A stretch of DNA of 64,000 bases from Theocolax elegans (lineage: Eukaryota; Arthropoda; Insecta; Hymenoptera; Cerocephalidae). Positions 53,074 to 63,299 of the stretch are shown here, piece by piece (position 1 is the first letter of the stretch; each line of letters begins with the position of its first letter). The notes below the pieces were generated by a model. That model was not told where the DNA came from. It made no database searches and saw nothing but the letters and a program-made list of their open reading frames with translations. The stretch lies in assembly GCA_026168455.1 (NCBI GenBank), contig CM047426.1, positions 29,881,058 through 29,945,057 of the forward strand. The letters run 5' to 3'. The translations under genes and the position numbers were made by a program.

Positions 53074-54900
53074 TTTTCACCAGTACCGATATGATTAAAA
53101 TAATTAGAGGACTGCCAAGTGAAAGGATTGATGCTTTATAACTTAATGGAAGTTAGAAAATTTTGGATCATTTAGTTTCATTTATCGCAAATATTCCTTT
53201 CTTTGAATGTAAAATGTAATAAAACTATAAGTAAAAATTAAATGAAAAAGCTACATTATACCTGTAAAGCTATCAGACTTTCTTCGAACAGTAACACGGT
53301 TATCAAAAATGTTCGTACAAGTAGTCGTACTGCATTACCACACACTAATTGCAAATTACTGATTAAAATTTATTTGAATAAAGTAAATCTTAATTGGACT
53401 AAAACACGATAATGATAAAAAGGTAAAATGTATTTAAAAACCATGGCATCGGCACGAGTGCAATATACCAAGGTATTACTTTTAAAAAACTGGTTTCGAT
53501 TTAACGGCCGCGAGAGGCCAAAGAGGCGAATTCTCGCACCCAAACATTCTTGTCTTGGTCCGCTCTTTGCCAACCGGACAACTTCTTAGTGGGCCCTAAA
53601 ACGAAAAAAGAACGAGGTTGGAGATATGGGAGAGAAAGAGAGAGAGGGAGAAGAAAAAGCAGGATAGAGATACTTAAAATAAAAGAGAAAAAGGGCAAGG
53701 AACATGAAGCAGATAGTTGCGCGCCCTTAATGAAAAAATCGACGGAAAACCAAGGACTAAGGACCCCATAAGCGCTTTCCAATCGTACCCATCACGAGAG
53801 TCATTCTCCGCGGCTATTCTTTTGGTTTTCTCTTGCGTCACGGGGGGTGATTTTTACCTCTGTCTTAATTTTCACGGGTATTCCGGATCTCGTATTTTGC
53901 TCGCGCGCCCCGAGGAGGTTCGCGCGACTGCCCGGCGACTTGATGTGCCTGGCCAAAAAAAAGAATGTCAAAGGGATGCGGAGAAAGCGGGAAACAAATG
54001 ATGGGCTTGCGGGGAGAATGAAACGAGAGGTATACAAAAAATGCGAGTTTTAATCTCTTAAAAGACAGAACGAAAAAACGTTATTATTTTCAATATATTG
54101 TTTAAACCTTCGGTGCCTTGTCTTTGTTGACAATTTATTTTTTAATTACTCTAGAAAGCTAGAATTTGTCTTATAAGGCAATTGTTTAAAATATAAAGCT
54201 ATATAGCTTTTAGTGGCATACAAAGTATATTCAGTTTAAGTTTAGTTTATATCATTCGTAAGTTAAATAGTACCAATGCATAACGATTGACATATATTTT
54301 TGCTCTTGATAGCGTTTTTTATCGTTCTCCAGAAAAGCTTAAAAAAAGAAATAGTAAGTTACTTTAATACATTGTCAATGTATATAATAAATAACCTTTA
54401 TTATTGAACAGTATGTAATTTGTAACTGTTATTTTCATTATCTAATTACAGTTGTATCTGCATAATTGAAAAATGTATTATTGTAATAACTATATAAACT
54501 TTTTATAAAGGTAAAACTCTTTATAATCATTGAACTAAATTTTATTTTGATTGTGAAATAGTGATAATTAGTATAAGACGAATTTTTTTATTAATATTGA
54601 CGTTTATACTACATATCTCAAAAGTATAAGTGAATTAGAGAAATGTTAGTTTTAAAATATTGCTCCATTATCCGTATTATAATGGTTTGAACGTAACTAA
54701 ATGTTAACCGGTTAAAAAGTATTAAATCTGCAAAGTCGAGTGCAACCTGTTGTTCTAAAATAGCAAATGCATACATCTACATCAATCATGAAAATACTTC
54801 AAGTCATTGGAAGACTATATACATTGAATTCTGTAAAAGAGAAAAAGAGCCGGCGAGAGAGTGCACCACCTTCATGCCAGGGGGCCAAGAGCGCGCGCAC
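53074..54900. other. Non-coding: island and A+T-rich spacer before Cdc25
   Basis: A GC-richer island at about 53470-54060 includes a purine-rich AG stretch (about 53620-53700). 54060-54800 is A+T-rich with nothing recognisable. Open frames over the island overlap on both strands. Confidence 0.55.
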
Positions 54901-54949
54901 TTGGTGAGCAAGGAGCGCGCGCACGAGGGGCACAATTCGGCGGGCTTAG

Positions 54950-55060
54950 CCGAGACCTGACGATTGGCCGGGCTGTGCCCCACCGCGCTTGCCCTCGACG
55001 TTGCCCGACCGACCGACCGGAGGGGCGAACCCAATAAAAGGGCGGTCGCCCCTCCTATCA
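54950..55060 (+). promoter_or_regulatory. Candidate Cdc25 promoter
   Basis: The GC/CpG-rich DNA here contains an inverted CCAAT box (ATTGG, 54963-54967). A CCAAT box overlaps a TATA-like AATAAAAG at 55031-55040. An initiator-like TCAGCC puts a possible start at A55060, about 27 bases after the TATA-like string. CCAAT boxes are typical of G2/M-regulated promoters. The start site is a prediction from spacing only. Confidence 0.5.
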
Positions 55061-55135
55061 GCCAACAGTCTCGGTGTCGCACCGCTCGAGAACGCATATC
55101 GTCAGCTTGATATTAACCGTGTAGCTTGTGCTTTT

Positions 55136-55180
55136 ATGTACTTGCGTGCTTTCCACCTCGACGGAATCTCACGACCGTAA
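55136..55180 (+). other. Upstream ORF 1 in the Cdc25 leader
   Basis: ATG at 55136 opens a 14-codon frame ending at TAA 55178-55180, about 190 bases before the predicted main start. If the predicted leader is transcribed, it would be met first by scanning ribosomes. Confidence 0.45.
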
Positions 55181-55256
55181 TTTTCTTTTCACTCACGAGT
55201 GAAAGAAAACTCGGTCAGACACGTCGCGGAAAATATATAAGTTTACTTTGTGTTGG

Positions 55257-55319
55257 ATGGAGTATCGACGAGGAAAACATAAGTTTGTGTCAATGGAACA
55301 TCAAATTTGTCAAATTTGA
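55257..55319 (+). other. Upstream ORF 2 in the Cdc25 leader
   Basis: ATG at 55257, followed by G, opens a 20-codon frame ending at TGA 55317-55319. A second in-frame ATG lies within it. It ends 54 bases before the main ATG, a spacing compatible with reinitiation. Confidence 0.45.
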
Positions 55320-55373
55320 CGTTGAATTAATAATAGTTACTCCGTTGTGCTCCAAGTTATCCAGTTTAACATC

Positions 55374-58300
55374 ATGGTTTGGGAATCTGTTTCGGATTCG
55401 TGCGACGTGTGTCACTGCACAAGGTAATTTCAAGATGATCATTTGGAGCGTTCTTCACTCTTGACTACTTCATTATTTGCTGTTTTGTTGTTTCGTTCTT
55501 AAAGTTTCGAAATGTGTGCAATAGTTATCAAGTGTCAATCTCTTTACCATTACTAAGACATTATCTTCGGAGTGAGATCAACAATTAGCGACAAAATAAT
55601 ATTTTATTAGGATTTAAAATTTGTATTATGTTTAATAACTATTTTTTACTAAAAAATAAATTACGAGATTAACATCAGTATGCTTATTTATTTAAAGCAT
55701 TTGATGTTGACAGAAGTAATTTATTTGTATAAACTTGAGAATATTTTCAATATTTTTGTTAAGTAAAATTCAGTGGTGTACTAGTAATATTTTCAAATTT
55801 TTTCATTAAATATTTAGACATTGTGTCACTTTATTACGCAATTTCGACACCAACTCAAATATTTTTTTTATATTGATATTTCTGATTTATCCGTAAAGTT
55901 AATTTCAACTAAACTATTAGACAATAACTTTTTTCACTATTGTGTTATTTATGTCAACATATAAGTCAAGGCAAAAGTTTAAATGAAAAGCTGTAAAAAC
56001 TACAAATATTAACTTTTAATCGCGACAAATAAAATTCCGATTAAGAATTTCCGTTAACTTGACATAGATGCAGAAAATGAAAAAGCATAATGACGCGAAA
56101 CGGTTGTCTAGGCATCCGTTTTCAAAATAAAGCCGCGCTTTCGGCGAGTACACAAGTTCGAAAAAGCGTCGAAGCGAGGCGCTAGTTCTTTGCGCGAGCT
56201 ACGCTGTCTCGTAGCTGGTGGGTTCTCTCGCGGTTTCCCGCAGTCCCGCTCCTCAGTCGCGCGGCAAACGTCTGCCGTGTCGGTTCACAAGCTTTCTCGC
56301 AAGACTTCGCTGATGTGCGATTAGCGATCAAATATTGACAACACCAGTGTTTTATAACATAAACTGGTTGCACATTAATATTTATCTTGAAGATCGTGTC
56401 TTCAATTTTCGGTACGTCGTTAATTATCGCAAGTTCTAGTATGTGTTTTTATTGTTGTTGGCGCATCTGCTCAAAAACGCGCCTCGGAGCATCACTCGCG
56501 TCGTCAACTCATCATTCCCATTAACTTCTAATAGTTTATTTTTATACGTTTCATCATATTTTTGACACTTGATATCCATCAATTTTTTTATTGTTTATAA
56601 TATCAAAATTACGTTGTTTATTAAATAATTGTTATTTTTACGTACCGTAACCTAAAATGTTCGAAACAATCGTGACTTATCGTCTTCTTTCCTTGTGTAA
56701 TTGCAGGCTGTTCAGAAATGCATTTAAGATCAAAGGTACACCGGAGGCCTCGGTGAAGAAGGCCAAGAGTACGTCATCCACGAGGTCCAAACGCCTGATC
56801 GGCATGGCGTCAGGACGCACGTCCAGTCCGGACGTCGGCAGCTCGCCTTGCGCCAACAGTCAGAACTTCGAGTGCGCCGCCATCTTCAGTCCCAATGGAC
56901 AAAACTCGACCCCGCATAAGGTAAGCATTATCAATACATTCCCGCACTTTTTTTCACTGTGCTCCGAAATTTTATACTCCAAGTTGTACCGTACACGCTC
57001 GCGGTCAACGAACGTGAATGAAAATTCATAATCGGCCTTTTTCTCTTAAATAATTGCATTTTGATATTTTTTTTTCTACATTTTGATAAATATAACTTTT
57101 ATCGAATAAATAAATAATTATTTAAATATTTCCATTACTTGTCTCGTTTTTTAAATGAATTTTTTTATGAAGATTTTATACTGGATAACAATAGTTCAAG
57201 TAGTATATTTATGGATCCGGCTTCATTATTTTTGATAACATCATTTGACACTTATCGCCCTCCGTTTGCAAGTATATCGATATATTTGAATTTTTAAATA
57301 AATTCATCGATCGTCTTGTAGTCCGGAAGCAAAAGTGGCACTGCCAATTTCAAGCATTTTAAATACACTTCTATGATCGCGCATCAAAAAAATTTTCGTT
57401 TCTCAACATCTGGCCTTTGAATTTTAAGTAACCTAATGTATTAGATTACCGATCAAGAATTAATATTCCTTTGACTAGAATGTTACTTTAAGCACCTTAA
57501 AAGCAAAAAAATATTTTATCTCATCTCTCGATCATAATCATATTACATCGTAACAAGATAATTTGATTAATGTCATTAAAATAGTAAACATCAATCATTC
57601 GCAGTATTGGAAATCTTAATTAATTATAATTAGAAAATCTATTATTTATATCGTTAGGATAAAGAAGTAAACATTTGTTTCGTTTTTTTTGTTGCAGTCG
57701 AGCGGCTTCAAAACATCGAAGCCCCGTTTCCCATTAGAGGAATTCGATCCCAACAGCCAAGATAGTGGGTACGGCGGTAGCTCGAGCTATTCGGACGAGA
57801 GGCCAAGCCAGCGTAGCAAATTCCAATTCGCCGAGCCTCTCGGAGTCGCGCCTCGACGTCTCTCCCTGGAATCGCGATGCAGCCCGATGAAGTCGCCCGT
57901 TCGCTCCTCGCCTCAGCGAAAACGTCCCGCTCTCTTCCGCAGCTTGTCCTCCGGTTACGAGAGCACGGACGACGGGTTCAACGATCTCATCGACATGGAG
58001 AGCCTCGACGGTGAAATGGCCCGTCTCCCTAATGGGTTATCGAGCCTGATCTCCGGTGACATCGTATCTAATCCCGAGAAGCAATTGATGGATCTGGACA
58101 CGACTCCCGAAACAACGACCACTCGACAGAGTTTTGGCTTAAGGCGCTCGCTTTCGTTGCAGAACGATCGTCTCGACAGCCAAGGCTCCAGCCCACCAAG
58201 TTTCTCAAAGGTCCGGTCTTGTTTGTTCCGTTCGCCCAACGCAAGCTCCTCGACCGCTAAGCTCGGGTTCGACGAAAGCCCGCGTGTCGAGCTCGAAAAT

Positions 58301-59125
58301 TTCGATAGCCCGCCTTCGCGAAAGTTCAAGAGGCCCGAGCCTCCCGTCGAACATTCGCCCATCCTAGTCAAACGGTCGCGTAAATGCACTAGCTTCCAAG
58401 ACGTCACGCGCGACGAGGATTCACTTCCGCTACCGGTATTGCAGCGCAGCCTCTCCGAAACCGAGGCCCACGCACACATCAAGTCCGCGATCCACCGCAG
58501 CACGACCGATTCGGATTTGACCGGAGATTTTAGTAAACCGTGTATTTTACCACTCGCCGATGGTCAACACGACGATCTCAAGTCGATCAGCTCGGAAACG
58601 TTGTCCAGACTGATCCGCGGTGATTTCAACGATCTCGTCAGCGACTTCAAGATTGTCGATTGCAGGTATCCTTACGAATACGAGGCTGGGCACATCGATG
58701 GCGCCCTTAACCTTTACAGCAAGGAAATGATCGAGAAATCCCTGCTGGATCCGCTCATGCACAAACCCGTAACTATTCAACCCGATTCGAACAAACGTAG
58801 TATTATCGTTTTCCACTGCGAATTCTCATGGGAACGAGGACCAAATCTATCGAGGTTCCTCCGCAACGTCGACAGGCAGAGAAACAAGGAACATTACCCA
58901 GCTCTTCATTATCCCGAGATCTACTTGCTCCATGGTGGTTATCAGAAATTCTTCAAGGACCAGAGAGAGCTGTGCTCGCCTCAGGGTTACAGGCCAATGC
59001 GCGATCCCAATCACGAGGCCGACCTTAGGCAGTTCAGAAGCAAGAGCAAGAGTTGGCAGGGAGAAAAAACGAGCAGGGCTAACGTCGTTACCGCGAGGGC
59101 GAACCTTAAGAGACTGGGATTTTAA
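55374..59125 (+). CDS. stg: M-phase inducer phosphatase Cdc25 / String
   Basis: Dual-specificity phosphatase that removes inhibitory phosphates from Cdk1 (Thr14/Tyr15) and so triggers mitosis. Predicted exons are 55374-55423, 56707-56920 and 57698-59125. The joints keep frame (donors CAAG|GTAATT and AAG|GTAAGC; acceptors TTGCAG) and give 563 residues. The start ATG has A at -3 and G at +4, and its MVWE beginning recalls the MLWE start of Drosophila String. The N-terminal half is Ser/Pro-rich with Cdk-type sites (SPQR near 159, SPPSRK near 292), three RSLS motifs (about 169, 238, 338), a DSG motif (110-112), DDGF (179-182) and a basic KRSRK (313-317). The Cdc25-specific LTGDFSK (362-368) precedes the rhodanese-fold catalytic domain (about 385-525), with DCRYPYEYEAGH and the active-site loop HCEFSWER (Cys462, Arg468). 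Oddity: Trp466 stands where vertebrate paralogues have Ser. The C-terminal KSKSWQGEK tail resembles vertebrate Cdc25. Exon 1 is the least certain part. Confidence 0.95.
56060..56520 (+). promoter_or_regulatory. CpG-rich island in Cdc25 intron 1, possible second promoter
   Basis: This GC-rich block sits inside the 1,283-base first intron and looks like the promoter-proximal islands elsewhere. It contains an E2F-type site (56234-56241). A possible donor TTTTCG|GTACGT lies near 56411. A transcript starting here would splice a non-coding exon to exon 2, where the first in-frame ATG (56804-56806) would give an isoform lacking the first 49 residues. This is inference; no transcript evidence is available. 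Confidence 0.35.
56234..56241 (+). promoter_or_regulatory. E2F-type binding site TTTCCCGC
   Basis: An exact match to the E2F consensus TTTSSCGC. string is a known E2F target in Drosophila, so the site fits the gene. An eight-base match can occur by chance in GC-rich DNA. Confidence 0.45.
56921..57697 (+). other. Cdc25 intron 2
   Basis: A+T-rich intron bounded by GTAAGC and TTGCAG, the latter preceded by a strong T-rich tract. I see nothing else in it. Confidence 0.85.
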
Positions 59126-59491
59126 GTTAGCGTATTTTATACATAGAATTTTATCATCGATTGAATGTACAGAACGAATATGATATATTATACAAGCGAA
59201 GCACTGCCAAATATCGTCAATAGATCCGATATACGTACACCGGATCGACAGAGATATATAGACATAAATGCGTATTAATATTTTTTGTTTTGTTTTTTTT
59301 TTACAAACTTTACGATTTTAGAGTTTACCATGAAATTCGCAAAGATACATGTGCAAATGTAAATAAAAAGAAATTTGAGAACCGCGCTCGCAGTATGCGG
59401 AGTCTAATCAAAGTCGCATACGAAAGCAGGCTTTTTAAACGCTTTAATTTTCAAAATTCTGTACTGGTTAATTTGTAAAGTAAACCGATTA

Positions 59492-59497
59492 AATAAA
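59492..59497 (+). terminator. Proximal poly(A) signal AATAAA
   Basis: Canonical hexamer 367 bases after the Cdc25 stop codon. Confidence 0.45.
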
Positions 59498-59806
59498 ATA
59501 ACTTTTCCGAGCGAGATCAGTAAGAGAAAAGAAAATCGATTGTATGTTTTGTATACTACTTGTGTGAAAGTATTTAATTATTACTAAATATTAGAGTGTA
59601 AATAGGAACGAAAGGACGAAGCGAGACTTAAAAGCAAAAAGCGACGTAGTCATTAATTTTTCGTATTTCAGTTCGCTGATTAGCTTGTTCATACCAAATT
59701 ATTTTATGTGTCAGAGTATGAGCAAATTGTATAAGTTTATCGGATTACACAATGGTAGTTCCAACGATTTAAATCGTACTCAAATGCGTCTTTTTCACTC
59801 GATATG

Positions 59807-59812
59807 AATAAA
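59807..59812 (+). terminator. Distal poly(A) signal AATAAA
   Basis: Canonical hexamer 682 bases after the Cdc25 stop codon, immediately before the duplicated segment. It is not copied in the second unit. Confidence 0.45.
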
Positions 59813-60382
59813 TATATATTTATATATAATGGATGTATATACATGAAACATCGATTTTCTCGTCTCTTCCTCGACGGAAATAATATCAATACATGTGTAT
59901 AATATAATATGTATACAATAATTGTTATTATTTTATGGACTTATAAAAAGTTGATTTATTAATTAAAATGTGGGAAAGGAGGTCCGACTTATCCTTTCCC
60001 TAAATATGTGCAAACTAGATTATTATATATATATGTTGCATAAAGCTATATAAAGCGCGCGTTATGTGAAATTATAAGCATTTAATATAATTTGTCATAC
60101 AAAATAATTTGCAGTTTTTCTTTATCTTACTTCATCATATTACCTTCCATTATTTCAATAATTTACATTACAAATATTTATAGCACATCCATTCACTCAT
60201 CTATATTTCATGATTAGTTTAACATTAATATTAAAGTTTTTCAATACATTCATTTATACCTACAAGCAGATAAATAATAATAGTAATAAATATTAATTAA
60301 AATTTTTTATAATTTATTTTTAAATGTTCTATATTTGTGATTTGTTATTCGGGAAGCATCTTTCCGTTCTAGTCACGTTCCC

Positions 60383-60489
60383 ATTGGATATGAGAAAATC
60401 TCGAGTAACCAATCAAAATATTTTAAATATCACAAGTGTGAAACGTTCTATTCTATACACTTTTTTATCGTGAAACCGTCAACCGGCCG
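60383..60489 (+). promoter_or_regulatory. Duplicated PEBP promoter and first exon (upstream copy)
   Basis: An inverted CCAAT box (ATTGG 60383-60387) and a forward one (60409-60413) are followed about 75 bases later by a good donor GGCCG|GTAAGC (exon end 60489). All reading frames before the donor hit stops, so this exon would be non-coding. It is identical to the copy before the intact gene, so it may still start transcription. Confidence 0.4.
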
Positions 60490-61101
60490 GTAAGCATATA
60501 CTTAGGTACTCCATTAATATTATTGCGCAATCGTATTTTTGGATGTATTTGTTTTGTGATTTGTGATAAATAAATAATTTCGTTATTATAATAACAAGTA
60601 ATAAAAAAGACGATCGCCATTCCAGTCGCAGAGTTATTCTTTCTAATTGGCAATGGTCGTGTTTTCTCTCAGCGCAAGTAATTAAGATACAACTGTGCAA
60701 AATAATACACTATTTCACGTTCAGAAAAAGAGGCTTTTTTGTCTTTTAACTTTGATTTTAACAGACATGTGTTCAATTTTAATTTTTTACATTACTGATA
60801 TATATGAAATTGATAACCTCTTTTTTTCTCATAACCGACGACTCTTGTACGCTCATTATTTCCAGAAGCTTCTTTACGATAATCTAGCTGATAGTAATCT
60901 AATAATCATTTATCATTAGTAATTTATTGATGTAATAGTCATTTTGTCATTACTCATTTACTAATAAATTATTTGTTCAAATAATACTTCTATTATTCAT
61001 AAAATAATATATTTAAGTTACATCAATAATTATTTACAGTTTCAACATCAGTGATATTAAAAAGGCCATTCCTTAACATTGGATCACGTTTTCTTGCAAC
61101 A

Positions 61102-61347
61102 ATGGCAGATGCTTTAAAAACTCATGAAGTTATTCCTGATGTAATCGATACAGTACCATCTTCTGTTCTTAAGGTATCGTATCCAAGTGGAGCTACTGTT
61201 GATATCGGAAAAGAGTTAACACCAACACAAGTGAAAGATCAACCAAATGTTGATTGGGATATATTTATATATAATGGATGTATATACATGAAACATCGAT
61301 TTTCTCGTCTCTTCCTCGACGGAAATAATATCAATACATGTGTATAA
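61102..61347 (+). pseudogene. Truncated PEBP first coding exon (upstream copy)
   Basis: The copy begins with the same ATG and 53 codons as the intact PEBP gene ([10 protein letters not shown] to NVDWD). It then runs across the duplication junction (61258/61259) into copied spacer DNA, adding 28 unrelated codons before the stop at 61345-61347. It lacks the splice donor and the second exon, so the DPDAP and GLHRYVF parts of the ligand pocket are absent. A transcript from the upstream promoter could either read through here or skip this exon and splice to the intact second copy. Any 81-residue product would not be a functional PEBP. Confidence 0.9.
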
Positions 61348-61827
61348 TATAATATGTATACAATAATTGTTATTATTTTATGGACTTATAAAAAGTTGAT
61401 TTATTAATTAAAATGTGGGAAAGGAGGTCCGACTTATCCTTTCCCTAAATATGTGCAAACTAGATTATTATATATATATGTTGCATAAAGCTATATAAAG
61501 CGCGCGTTATGTGAAATTATAAGCATTTAATATAATTTGTCATACAAAATAATTTGCAGTTTTTCTTTATCTTACTTCATCATATTACCTTCCATTATTT
61601 CAATAATTTACATTACAAATATTTATAGCACATCCATTCACTCATCTATATTTCATGATTAGTTTAACATTAATATTAAAGTTTTTCAATACATTCATTT
61701 ATACCTACAAGCAGATAAATAATAATAGTAATAAATATTAATTAAAATTTTTTATAATTTATTTTTAAATGTTCTATATTTGTGATTTGTTATTCTGGAA
61801 GCATCTTTCCGTTCTAGTCACGTTCCC

Positions 61828-61934
61828 ATTGGATATGAGAAAATCTCGAGTAACCAATCAAAATATTTTAAATATCACAAGTGTGAAACGTTCTATTCTA
61901 TACACTTTTTTATCGTGAAACCGTCAACCGGCCG
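61828..61934 (+). promoter_or_regulatory. PEBP promoter and non-coding first exon (intact gene)
   Basis: The same pair of opposed CCAAT boxes as in the upstream copy (ATTGG 61828-61832, CCAAT 61854-61858) precedes the donor GGCCG|GTAAGC (exon end 61934). The intron 61935-62485 ends in TTTACAG and the next exon starts at 62486. The transcription start is not visible. Confidence 0.45.
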
Positions 61935-62547
61935 GTAAGCATATACTTAGGTACTCCATTAATATTATTGCGCAATCGTATTTTTGGATGTATTTGTTTT
62001 GTGATTTGTGATAAATAAATAATTTCGTTATTATAATAACAAGTAATAAAAAAGACGATCGCCATTCCAGTCGCAGAGTTATTCTTTCTAATTGGCAATG
62101 GTCGTGTTTTCTCTCAGCGCAAGTAATTAAGATACAACTGTGCAAAATAATACACTATTTCACGTTCAGAAAAAGAGGCTTTTTTGTCTTTTAACTTTGA
62201 TTTTAACAGACATGTGTTCAATTTTAATTTTTTACATTACTGATATATATGAAATTGATAACCTCTTTTTTTTCTCATAACCGACGACTCTTGTACGCTC
62301 ATTATTTCCAGAAGCTTCTTTACGATAATCTAGCTGATAGTAATCTAATAATCATTTATCATTAGTAATTTATTGATGTAATAGTCATTTTGTCATTACT
62401 CATTTACTAATAAATTATTTGTTCAAATAATACTTCTATTATTCATAAAATAATATATTTAAGTTACATCAATAATTATTTACAGTTTCAACATCAGTGA
62501 TATTAAAAAGGCCATTCCTTAACATTGGATCACGTTTTCTTGCAACA

Positions 62548-63299
62548 ATGGCAGATGCTTTAAAAACTCATGAAGTTATTCCTGATGTAATCGATACAGT
62601 ACCATCTTCTGTTCTTAAGGTATCGTATCCAAGTGGAGCTACTGTTGATATCGGAAAAGAGTTAACACCAACACAAGTGAAAGATCAACCAAATGTTGAT
62701 TGGGATGCTGATAATTCAAGCTACTACACCTTGTGCATGACAGGTAATATTAGCTTGCTTTTTTGTTCATAAATTTAATAGGAAGGATTATTTAATGTTT
62801 AATTTTTTATTTATTCAATATTGTTATACTAAATATTTATTGATCATTTAATTTATTTCTGTATGCAAAATATAACTGACTAATAACTTCACACTAATAT
62901 ATTATATAAAATTTACTTTTAAAATGACATTGGCTTTTTTATGTAGATCCTGATGCTCCTAGTCGTAAAGAACCAACTTTCCGTGAATGGCATCATTGGC
63001 TAGTTACTAACATTCCTGGAAAAGACATTAATAAAGGAGATGTCTTATCTCAATATATTGGTTCTGGTCCTCCACCAGATACTGGTCTTCATCGTTATGT
63101 TTTTTTGGTGTACAAACAACCTGGAAAATTAGACTTTGATGAACAACGTCTGACAAATCGCAGCGGTCAAGCACGTAACAATTTTTCTATCAGAGACTTT
63201 GCAAAAAAATACAAATTGGGAGAACCAATTGCTGGAAATATGTATCAAGCTGCGTTTGATGATTACGTACCAAAGCTATACAAGCAACTTGAAGGATAA
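62548..63299 (+). CDS. Phosphatidylethanolamine-binding protein (PEBP/RKIP family, F40A3.3-like)
   Basis: A small cytosolic ligand-binding protein; the family binds phospholipid head groups, and vertebrate members inhibit Raf-1. Coding exons 62548-62743 and 62947-63299 join through a split GAT codon (donor ACAG|GTAATA, acceptor TATGTAG) to give 182 residues, close to the 187 of human PEBP1. Conserved pocket motifs are DPDAP (66-70), HHW (81-83) and GLHRYVF (112-118), preceded by a GSGPPPDT loop. The frame is open upstream of the ATG to the exon start at 62486, adding an Arg/Phe-containing stretch ending RFLATM. That could be a mitochondrial-type leader in a longer isoform with another first exon. 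The gene follows Cdc25 on the same strand but there is no sign of shared function. Its exons are more A+T-rich than those of Cdc25. Confidence 0.95.

Larger units (their letters stand above)
59126..59812 (+). other. Cdc25 3' untranslated region
   Basis: A+T-rich sequence after the stop codon with candidate poly(A) signals AATAAA at 59492-59497 and 59807-59812. The second lies just before the start of the PEBP duplication (59814), so the duplication did not disturb the end of Cdc25. Confidence 0.6.
59814..62704. repeat. Head-to-tail duplication covering PEBP promoter and 5' exons
   Basis: Unit 1 is 59814-61258 (1,445 bp) and unit 2 is 61259-62704 (1,446 bp), adjacent and in the same orientation. 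The differences I found are one substitution (G60351 versus T61796) and one extra T in a T-run (7 versus 8). The junction shows a 2-base AT microhomology, fitting a simple tandem duplication. Each unit carries the spacer after Cdc25, two CCAAT boxes, a non-coding first exon, an intron and the first 157-159 coding bases of PEBP. Only unit 2 runs on into the rest of the gene. Confidence 0.95.

Noticed and set aside
55126..55464. 112-codon frame over Cdc25 exon 1
   Set aside because: It starts at TTG and runs through the predicted splice donor; the frame starting at ATG 55374 joins exon 2 correctly instead.
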